DNA of 64,000 bases from Tubulanus polymorphus (lineage: Eukaryota; Nemertea; Palaeonemertea; Tubulaniformes; Tubulanidae): NCBI RefSeq assembly GCF_964204645.1, contig NC_134027.1:2654485-2718484 (forward strand), written 5' to 3'. The translations under genes and the position numbers were made by a program. The notes beneath the pieces were generated by a model. That model searched no databases and had not been told where the DNA came from. It was given only the letters and a program-made list of their open reading frames with translations. Positions within the stretch are counted from its first letter, which is position 1. Each line of letters starts with the position of its first letter. Shown here piece by piece: positions 54,621-64,000 of this stretch.

Positions 54621-55603
54621 TCATCGTTGTTATGATGTTATATTCAGCGGATGTAAGTATAATGACAGCAGCGAGCGAGTTGCGAGTTGATGTTTCACGT
54701 TTCACGCCTGCTCGTCTGGCAGCTCAATCACGAATGATTTGTGCTCAATTTCACACATGATCACACCATAACTGCATCCAACAAGACACGCAGCAATCTA
54801 CTTACCCCCTCGAAAATGAGCTTCATTTTCATCGCCCGGATCGGCGTTGTATTTCCTTTCAAATGATTGAAAATCTTGTCTTTTTTGTGTGCGTGTGAAT
54901 AGACGTGAGTTTTAATGAAGAAAGTTCCAAGTTTATTGTTGCGGATGAAAAATGATAGATGATTTCGGTTTGCTTTTGATGGCGGCTGTGAAAGGAAATG
55001 TGTGAGAGACTTTCGACGAATCTTTACAAAAAAAAAAAAAACGCTTCCTTATAAACAGCAGGTCCTTGAGAATATTCTTTCAATACTGATGAGATTCATC
55101 ATTTTCTCATCATTGTCATCGTTGTTATGATGTTATATTCAGCGGATGTAAGTATAATGACAGCAGCGAGCGAGTTGCGAGTTGATGTTTCACGTTTCAC
55201 GCCTGCTCGTCTGGCAGCTCAATCACGAATGATTTGTGCTCAATTTCACACATGATCACACCATAACTGCATCCAACAAGACACGCAGCAATCTACTTAC
55301 CCCCTCGAAAATGAGCTTCATTTTCATCGCCCGGATCGGCGTTGTATTTCCTTTCAAATGATTGAAAATCTTGTCTTTTTTGTGTGCGTGTGAATAGACG
55401 TGAGTTTTAATGAAGAAAGTTCCAAGTTTATTGTTGCGGATGAAAAATGATAGATGATTTCGGTTTGCTTTTGATGGCGGCTGTGAAAGGAAATGTGTGA
55501 GAGACTTTCGACGAATCTTTACAAAAAAAAAAAAACGCTTCCTTATAAACAGCAGGTCCTTGAGAATATTCTTTCAATACTGATGAGATTCATCATTTTC
55601 TTT
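54621..55603. repeat. 495-bp direct tandem duplication
   Basis: 54621-55115 recurs at 55116-55603. By eye the only difference is the length of a poly-A run (14 versus 13). Near-identity implies a very recent duplication or an assembly duplication. Each copy contains a plausible minus-strand exon end. Confidence 0.92.
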
Positions 55604-58600
55604 GCCGATATTTGGGTGTGGTTAGTAAAAACTATATGGTTGCTAATTTGTAACGAATGTTTGTCTCTCAACGCAAACGAAGTTAATTTCACGTTACTTC
55701 AACGGCTTATATACCTGAAGTTGATTTTCTAGGATGGTTGTATGATCTTAATGAAACATTCGCGATATTATATGATGAGATGCCGCGATACAAAAGAAAA
55801 AATGAACTGAATGATTAAACTGGTTTGTTCTGGATTATATTTCATAATTATTCTTGAAGACGATTTATATCGTATATCGTATGTATGTCGAAATAAACGG
55901 TAGTTTTAAAGAAACTTTTCGGAGTGGTTTTTCTATCGTATTGTGAGGTTTAATCGCTGCATAGTTATTGATTACTGCTGCAGCTATAGCTTGGATTAAT
56001 CGTTGCGGGCCTCGGTTTGAACTCTACCCTCAGCGGTCATCGTAAGCAATCACGCTGGATTGATCGGTGCTCGACTCGGGTCGTGCTTCCGTCGCTTCAT
56101 CCAATCATGAAGTTTATACTCGCGCTAACCGGTGTCGATGTGTCACGTGATTTATTACGGCGGCTCGGATGATGATGATGGTGATTAATCTATACCTGTG
56201 AAATAAGCGGTGATCCCTTAGAATACCGTGAACATCGTTCGGTTGGTCATTTACGATGAATCATCACCGGCACATTCAAAGAGTTCAAGGCCACGCCTGA
56301 AAAGCGAGTTGCTCGAAGGTTTACGGTAGAATCCCTCCTGATGATAAATACCTTAAGTTTTTATCGGAAAGTACGTTTCAATGCGTTAAAAAACAAACGC
56401 TGAACAACGCAAACAAACGCTGCCAAATCGCTTGAATTCACTGGAATGATTCGGTGCTGTTCGTGACCGCAGCAATGTCAGTTCATCCGTGATATTTCTC
56501 GTACGTTTCGACATTGGTTAACTTTAAAAACAATTGCAAATCGACTAAAAAGTTTATTGGAATGAAATGATATATCGGGTGGTTACAACCACTTTTCGTC
56601 AGTCTAAAATGATATTTCATCTGAAATCATATCATTTCAACTAATTCTTTTTAGTTTTATTCCTATACTACGATGATTTCAAATGATTCATTGATTAAGT
56701 TCGTTCATCCTTGTCTTAAGAGTAGATGATATATTTTTTTTCTTTCCAAATCTCTTAAAAGAGTTGGTGATCCAGTGAAGTATCGATTTTGAATAGTTGG
56801 ATACCTAAGGATAGTAACATTGATTGTGTGTACTGTTCAGTCTAGTGGACATGAGAACGGATCAGCTGTTTCACATTAATCACAATTCCTGTAGTACAAA
56901 TAAAACGTATAAATTCAGATGTTGGGCCCTTGATCAAGACAGGTATTTCTTTCTAATCTGGCTTCATTTTTTTAGTTCTTAAAGGTGGATTATATATAGG
57001 CCATCTGGGGTCCTTCGCGCAGTAATAGCTCACCAGTTATATTTCATATGGCTTTGATGATGAATAGCTTATAATTTAGCCCGGAAAATCGTGTGTATAT
57101 AAATAAATCTCTATCAGCTGAGATATTTATTATCTGTTTACGCAGTTTGGTCAAGTGTATCTGGTAATCTAATTTATTTTATAGCGGCTTACGTACTGCC
57201 GTTTACAGGTGCAATGCTAACTGAAAACTCTAATTAGATTTGGTTGCAACGAGAAATAATTGTTGCTGAGTGTTGGCGGTGTTTTAGGTATAGCGCCGGG
57301 TGAGAAAGGTTGGGCTAAAGAATCTTCCGTTCTTGCATTAGCACCAGGTCGTTTTCTTGGTGCTATTCTCACCAAATTGATCCAATGATGAAACATACTA
57401 CGAGTTGTAAGCAGATATTATTTCATAAAGACTAGCGTTAAAAATGAAAAATCGCTATCTGACGATATATCTTTTGGAATTGCTTTTTTAAACATTAATT
57501 GTGTTTACCAATAGATAAAAGTCCCGTGATTCGTTTACGAAGTTTTTTTTTTCAAAGTAATCAGCTGATTCGATTTTGGTTAATGGTAGAATTAGGTGAT
57601 ATTTTGTTGTATATCTTTTGACAAATAGTGATAAACGATAAAATGAAATTCCGCTGATTTTATTTTTGTGTTTGTGTATGAACACGTTCTGGGTTGATAT
57701 ATGTTCTGCTGTGTAACTGCCGCATATTTCTCTTATGTATTCTTACATGTTTGATGGATAGATCGGTGTTTGAGAACACTGTTTTTCACTTTGTGTATAG
57801 TTCATAGGAGTTTATACACAGAATCTAGTCCCAAAAACACGAGTGATCTCTGATACAACGCGTCCACTTACGAAGTAATGGTTCCCGTCATCTTTTGATT
57901 CGTCGCGAGTTGTTATTTTTTCCGGCTCTTTTAGCGCATATCTCCCTCTGCTAAAACCCGGGGCTAGGAGACAACCAACACTTTGAAGCTTTTTATCGCC
58001 CGGTTTCAAAGAAGCGTTAATTTCATTAAAAGTTTACAGGAGATAGACGCGTGATTATCGGGCAAAGTCAGCGTCAAGATTTCCCTAAAGGCATCAGTTT
58101 TATGAAACGAGAATTAATTAGCGTACATCATGCGCGGCTCATGAGGCATGTCAAGTTTTTCGCGACATTTCATCCTCAGTTGCATTTGCCAAACACCTAG
58201 ACAATTTTTTTCCCGCATTTTAACTCGACAATCTCTTTACTTTCCTTCATTGAACTTATCATTGACGAGCACAAGTTTCATATTATCCAACTATTAATTA
58301 TATACGAAATCAAAAGAAGTTCATCAGAAAAATACTACGTAATTATTCGAGCACTTTTGTTTCATCGAATTTACATAAGCCGCTCCGACAGTAAGATGTA
58401 TAAATAATTGATTTGTTCTCGTTGATGAAGACAAAAGAGTTTTATGTCAATATCCATTAAGAAAACCGACATTGTCAAATTGAATTTTGCAATTTATCTT
58501 AGTCATTCACAGAATGAATGAAGTATCTGTTCACATTAAGCAATGAGTCTGTTGTTCGCAATAACGAAGTTACTAGTGGCATATGCCGCGTATCTAATGT

Positions 58601-60605
58601 TCATTTGGGGGATTTATATAAAAATTATAATTCAATTGCTTTACAGTCAGTTTCCTAATTTACACCATCCTTTTGGCTGTTCGGTTTTTTGTACAATGAA
58701 CGGTCTAAATGTTTGTATATACGCGTGAATTATTCTGACGTGATGTCGATTTCTCAGAAAAATTCTGCGTTACAATTTACGTCTTGCCCGAACAGTTTAT
58801 ATCATAAGACGTGTATGATTTATTGGATATTACTAGCAGCAGGTGGAATGTCTCATCGAGCTAGTAAAATCTTATTACACCCGCGCAGGAATTGACACAT
58901 TCATTGGATAGTATGAAATGTGTCCGGTTTTTGATGATTTGTGTGTGATATTTATTGGTAGCGCGGAGTGGAGAATGTCGTGTGTGTTCACTATGCGTGC
59001 ACTGATGTACTCGTATAAACCGCCCGAGCGTCGCTCGGCCACAACTCAATCAATTTATCTTTCTCTGACCGATCGGTTGAGTTGGGCTACGGTTGATCCA
59101 ATAGCTTTATTATTTGGTCGTCAGTTATTGTGTATTTAAACAGATGGATCCTCGTCATCACTTACCGATGATAGATTGCTATATGTGATAAACGACGTTT
59201 TCTACCGATACCATTTTCGAAGATGGTCATAAATATAACGTTTTCTTCTTGTCGTGTTTGCCGAGACACAGGTTTATTTGCATTCATTATTTTGTAGAAA
59301 AAAGATTTTCAATGAATTGGCCCTTACCGAGATGAGGACGGTAGTTTATCGATGCATATAATGCTTTTACGATTTGTGAGAGGCATAAAACTAGTAATCT
59401 GTAGAAGACCTTACCTGAACTAACATTTCCTGATTGAAAAAGGTATATTGATGAGGTTTGAAATTGAGCCTTTAGGGGCCGTAGGAGCTTGTTAACTGCA
59501 CCTTAAATCTTTAATGCCTTAGCACGACTCTGAATAGGTTCTCTTGAAATGTTCTCAGAATTACCAGTAGGTTCAGATATTTTTTCTTTACATCGGTTTT
59601 TTAGATTAATTAACGTTGGAAAAAACTCGTATTGATTCAGTTTTTTTTTTTAAATTCTAACGTTTTGTTTTAGATGCTTTGCCTTGAAGTCTTAGAATAC
59701 CTAAGAAAATACACTGTCAAAATGGTTTCTCGAAATATTCTCAGAATCATCCGATCTTTTATTTAAACGTCTTTTTAAAAATTCTGAATAACGTTTAAAA
59801 AGCTCGTATTTATTTAGACATGTTTGCTGCTTCCAGCGGGGTTTTTTCGGCGCCTACTAAATGAGTTTGCTACGACTGGTAGTTTTGATTGATTACACGG
59901 TTATACATACCAGGAGACGGTCTTATTGAGAGCAAAGACAAATGACCCGCCGTAATCATGTTCATGATTTGCGGCTAGTTTGTGGACACTAGGGATACAT
60001 ACGACCAGACTCTCTCAGCCCATTAGTTACTGCGCTTACTGCTTATATACACAACATTAATCCTTATCATTCGTCATATGAAATCATCCGTGTTTTTAAC
60101 GATCATTGATCCGGTAGTGAATTATTGTTTATCATCGGTTCAATAGCCTTTCAAATCGTGCACATTTCCGAAGTGTAACGCCGAGACGGATACTTCATTG
60201 TTCGACGTGACGCGCAGAATGTCTCGAGTCAAACAATCGCCGTGATGTAACATTAGCCATCTAAGGAAAATCTTCATTTCTTAACATCGAAAAAAGTAAG
60301 CACAATTTCCTATCGGAATGGTTTCTCTATATCAGCGTTCTAGTTCGTATTGCGACAAATATTTAAGAATCGCGGGATGATATTTAATTTATATTCGAAA
60401 CTTTCATTGTTTATTTACCTTTTTCTTACCGAACAACGCGATTAATGACTGTAACAGATCACAAACCTTGATTAGGGTTTGAGTGAGAGTAAAATAGGAT
60501 GTACACTTACCGTTCCGTGAAACTCTTCCAATCATTGTATCCAGTGATGCTGCTTCCAGTCTCTGAGCTACTACTGGCATCACCGTCGAAGCTGTTTAGT
60601 TCTCT

Positions 60606-60635
<30 letters not shown>
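54806..60635 (-). CDS. Tentative multi-exon gene, unrecognised, partial
   Basis: Three open segments bear strong minus-strand donors. 60511-60635: polyglutamine then RELNSFDGDASSSSETGSS and GYNDWKSFTER, donor GTAAGT, pyrimidine-rich acceptor. 57872-57950: RGRYALKEPEKITTRDES and KDDGNHYF, donor GTAAGT. 54806-~54885: FERKYNADPGDENEAHFRG, donor GTAAGT, repeated exactly at 55301-~55380. The first two join in phase (CG + C, Arg). The third needs another exon between, because its likely acceptors are not phase 0. The hydrophilic composition looks coding, but I do not recognise the protein. If real, it would be nested opposite to IMMP2L or lie next to it. Chance open frames remain possible. Confidence 0.3.
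55604..57216. other. No supportable gene
   Basis: AT-rich, likely intronic. A small inverted repeat (AATGAAATGATAT / ATATCATTTCA) lies at 56561-56640 around a non-hammerhead loop. Confidence 0.4.
57217..57396 (-). other. 59-codon Pro/Asn-rich open frame
   Basis: An ATG-to-stop frame containing RKRPGANARTEDSLAQPFSP and TPPTLSNNYFSLQPN. The base composition is higher in GC than its surroundings and the residue choice looks coding. No splice context, no known domain. It could be a fragment of a dispersed repeat. Confidence 0.25.
57951..60510. other. No confident gene (possible intron)
   Basis: Apart from being between two candidate exons, nothing is supported. An ATG segment at 59166-59230 (-) ends at a donor in the same phase as the 60511 exon and could be an alternative first exon, but this may be chance. 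Confidence 0.3.

Positions 60636-60639
<4 letters not shown>
60607..60639. repeat. (CTG)n trinucleotide repeat
   Basis: About eleven CTG units. On the minus strand they would encode polyglutamine directly after the acceptor of the tentative exon. Confidence 0.9.
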
Positions 60640-63109
60640 GAGAGGAAGAGAGAGATGGAAGAGGGAGATGACTGAATGAGTGGCGCTCTCGCGACGCAAC
60701 GGCAATTAGACCCTGGTCTTATAACTGATTTCCCATTATGATAATAGTATTACCTCTATCAGACACAAGATTGCCCGATTCACTTTCATATTTAGCCCTA
60801 ACGTTGACATTATTGTAATGAAATTCAGAAGATACTCGACACAATTTTTTCGTCGATATTTTAGAGTCAATCTATATACATAGAATCCGTATACAGAAAC
60901 ATTTCTCCGAATTTCCAGCAAAGCCCGAAAATGTCACACGAACCGAACCTCCCACATACGCAGGCGTTAGTTTTCACGTTTTTCCTTCATTTTCGTCGTC
61001 AATAATACATGAAAAAACACCCATAACATTTAGACGTAGCAACCGTTCATCTTACATTAATATCAAGTTTCGTATATTTTGTCAATATTTTTAGAGGCGC
61101 GTGGACGCAGAGAAGACAACGTTCAGCCGCAATATTTGCCTCTCAAATCGATACAAACGTCTCTAATGCAACATATTGCGCAGTTGATTGATTATGCCGA
61201 TGTATTTACGGGTTTAAGGGTTAATATTTACTGATTGATTATCAGCGAGGTCGCGCGTGGAACCCCAGATCAGATTAGACGACGTTGCGACGTGATGTAT
61301 AGGACCCATCGAAACAGTAGCACCAGGCCCGTTTATCCGCTTCGGTTATTTCAATTAATAGTCTAATAGGTTCGACTTAACCGAGTTCTCTTATTCACGA
61401 TGGGAATTTATATCGAACGTTAAGAGAGAATTAGTCGTAGCCCTAGTTTACTATATTTTCCATTAGAAATTATATGCCCGATTTATAAGAGAGCTGCCGT
61501 AGAATATGTTTTATAGTAAGACGCATCATACTGAGTTTAATCCGCGCAGATGTTTTAAACTGTAAACATAACACTGACGATACACATGATTGAATTTCAA
61601 TGTTTAGCGAGCACCTGTAAAGCATAGAATAATCCTTTAAGGGAACTTTATCCATCTCCACCTGTTAAACACTGCATGAATTTACTCGTAATCTGCACCG
61701 AGCTGGTGGTGAACGAAGGCGTTCGAATATTAACAATATTTCGTCTTATTGCGAAGAATAAAATCTTTTCATAATTGCAAGAAAATTGATGAATCGAAGA
61801 ATCCTGAAGACATTGCGCCAAGTTGTTATGTGACTTGTAAAAAAACGTTAAAGGAGCTAAAATTGTGTTTGAAGTGAATTCAAATGTTTGGAAAAATGGA
61901 GAAACTACTAAATAATCCTTTAGAAATGATTAGATCGGTAATAACGATGGTAATGTAAAAAAGATTTTTTTCTTTTGAAAGATAACGATGAAAACACGAC
62001 CGGGGGCGAAAGAATTAATGGCGTTTTTTAGCGGAATTGCCGGCATCGAATCCGTGCTCTGAGTAATCAAAATACCTTATTGTCAGTATCAATCACAATA
62101 TTCACAAAGTTCGTAGAATCTATTCGGCGAATAATCGTATATCAAACACTAATTGACAAATTTTGATTGTTTCGCCCTGAAGCGGTAATTCTGCTTCGTG
62201 AACAAGTTACAATTTCGCTGCAGCTCTTCGCTGTCTACCATTCGACACTCAGAGCTATTTATTAAAGTTACCTGTAACTTTGATGATGAAATTTGAATCG
62301 CGTTCTCGTTGATTTGATATTTAGACGTAGTTTCTACCAGTCCCGAAAGCCATTATCTCGACAGATCCCTCAGCAATAATTTTACTGTCTGTTCATTCAT
62401 TATGCGCGGAGAGGTTCAGCTTCGTTTTGACGTCAAAACCGTAAATGTCGACACTACGGGGAATATTAGTTGTTGCTATTACATTATGCTCGCGTAGCCG
62501 TTGCGATCTGAAATGATGCAGAAAATTAAACTTCTTCCGAACGTGAAGTAGAAATCAAGATAAGTTGGACTCCGTTAATAGACGGTCGTCTTTCGAGATA
62601 AGACATTCTGATGTATGGTATGATGGTCAGTATGACTGAGATACAAAACCGACCGGACTCCTGATCATTTATGCGTGTGATTTCTCGAGACAACTTCCCC
62701 TGCTTCGTTGCATTATGTATTGAGCTAGAGAGGGATATGTTGATATACGACGTGATGAAATGTCTTCATCGGACAGACGAACATAGACGAAATGCTGACC
62801 ACACGGAAATGTCAGCAGTCACGTAAGCGTGAGGAGGAAGAAAACCGCTTGCAAAAATATACTTCTTACCCTCTATCGAATTTCGGATCAAAATCAGAAT
62901 TGGGCCATTATGCTGGCCTATCAGGACTCTGATAGGTGGTTGGTGTTTTCTTATTCTCTGACTATCAGTGAATCCTGTGCATGGGGGCAGAAATCTTGTT
63001 TCATTTGGTGACACAAGGAATAATGCCACTTTTGGCAATGTTATTATATTAGCCTTTCAACTTGATTTTAGATGAAGTCAATTGGCGTTCATAGATTGCC
63101 TCCTTGGCA
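60640..63109. other. No supportable gene
   Basis: No exon with good splice context and coding character on either strand. Minus-strand frames at 61470-61661 and 62766-63038 look like chance. Confidence 0.35.
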
Positions 63110-63558
63110 TTCATCAGACGTTGTTGTTTCCCAGCGCTTTATAAATCAGGTTATGTCCAGATGAATTGAACGATTTCTGCAGGCCTGCAACAGGATTAGA
63201 TGCCAAATTACCCGACAGCCAGATCTTTCTAATTTCATAAAACTGTAACGCAGTCTCATAATTAAATGGTATTGTCCCGAGGCACGTCCGAGCGCTTTCC
63301 AAATTAAACCAATTCTAACTCGATTCATCGTCGAGAAGGTAGAAGATTTTACAACCTCAGACATGAGACACATGCTCGAGTTGAAGTTCGATCCATATGT
63401 AAGATCTGAGAAGCGTAGCGAGGGATCTTCAAGGGTATTCATGTATTCAAACCTAGAACTGGTTAAAAGAATTTGAATAAAAGTTCTTCCTCCGATATTC
63501 GAACCTGGGATCCCCAGGTTCCTAACCCAGAGCACTAACCGCTGGGCCACTATGCCGT
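63110..63558 (-). mobile_element. tRNA-derived SINE
   Basis: The minus strand begins with a tRNA-like head. The A box TGGCCCAGCGG (63539-63549) is a perfect consensus and the B box GGTTCGAATAT (63495-63505) is near-consensus, at normal spacing. A body of about 380 bp follows, ending near TTATAAAGCGCTGGGAAACA. The long minus frame across it is an artefact. Confidence 0.75.
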
Positions 63559-64000
63559 AGTACCAGATGTACTGGAAGTTAGTTTTGTATGAGACCAGTG
63601 GTCAATGAAGTGACCGTATAGCTGTGATGACCAATCAGGCTTGGCGACCTTTCGTCGAGTGCTCCTACTTACAATCTTTGATTATAAAAGTTTCTTCTTT
63701 ATCAGGTCTATTACAAAAAGGTCTATTACTTTCATTCCATAAAGGGTAAGCACTTCCTAACCAAAAAAGGTCATATTTAGGGGGGACTTACAGAATTAGC
63801 AATCGAAATCGTAAGATTTCATTCACAGTATATGAATCAGTGTCGTAATGATTCTGATGTCGTGCAAGACGTAGTCGATAATGGTCACTTCTGTTTGGAC
63901 GTTGACGACATTATTTAAATTCAATAAACTGCTCGTGGAATATGATTCGTGAAGGTATCGCATTCAGCGATGTCGATCATATGATATGCCGGTGTTATTA
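63559..64000. other. No supportable gene; window end
   Basis: Nothing recognisable; probably intronic or intergenic. Confidence 0.4.

Noticed and set aside
54578-54760. 60-codon + frame with signal-like start and a GTAAGT donor
   Set aside because: The donor sits where the tandem unit has a start-less copy, and no downstream + exon was found; the minus-strand reading looks better.
59166-59230. Alternative first exon for the tentative minus-strand gene
   Set aside because: Phase fits, but short ATG-to-donor segments are common by chance; not strong enough to call.
59413-59440. 15-nt micro-exon between acceptor and donor on minus strand
   Set aside because: Too short to distinguish from chance.
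63146-63550. 134-codon minus-strand frame
   Set aside because: It lies over the tRNA-derived SINE.

Overview
The window is AT-rich animal nuclear DNA. Genes are split by many short GT-AG introns, Alu-like sequences are absent, and tRNA-derived, hammerhead-bearing and foldback repeats are scattered throughout. The gene set (an astacin with a ShK tail, an apple-domain plus C-type lectin protein, a TRPV-like channel, a large orphan multipass protein, one slowpoke-binding-protein type pseudokinase, LRRN) points to a bilaterian invertebrate, most likely a lophotrochozoan such as a mollusc or brachiopod. The taxon is an inference.

Layout. 1-11.5 kb: no gene I can support; repeats only, including a foldback MITE, a 635-bp tandem duplication packed with (TA)n, and a short GGGCCCAG-type MITE. 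11.5-17 kb: two small secreted cysteine-rich protein genes (+). 17-26.2 kb: a TRPV-like channel (-), an apple/C-type-lectin gene (-) and an 819-residue multipass membrane protein (+). 27.1-42.5 kb: four widely conserved genes on alternating strands: DLD (+), a Slob/PXK-like pseudokinase (-), BRD7/BRD9 (+) and RNF212B-like (-). They form tail-to-tail and head-to-head pairs. 43.4-45.2 kb: astacin (+). 45.7 kb onward: the 5' part of IMMP2L (+), with an intronless LRRN-family gene (-) lying inside or just beyond its first introns. 52-64 kb: mostly non-coding, probably IMMP2L intron, with (TA)n, a hammerhead-ribozyme inverted-repeat element, a 495-bp tandem duplication, a tRNA-derived SINE and a tentative minus-strand gene.

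What the genes do together. DLD (E3 of the mitochondrial 2-oxoacid dehydrogenases) and IMMP2L (inner-membrane signal peptidase) are mitochondrial. BRD7/9 is a SWI/SNF subunit and RNF212B-like is a meiotic crossover factor. The secreted and membrane genes look environment-facing or lineage-specific. There is no operon logic. The strongest positional signal is that an opposite-strand LRRN gene is embedded with IMMP2L, as in vertebrates (LRRN3 within IMMP2L).

The most interesting finds are the IMMP2L-LRRN arrangement; two intact-looking hammerhead ribozyme motifs inside inverted-repeat (Penelope-like) element remnants, plus two broken copies; and a possible unrecognised minus-strand gene at 54.8-60.6 kb, one exon of which is tandemly duplicated. 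Exon boundaries were read by eye from splice consensus and reading phase.
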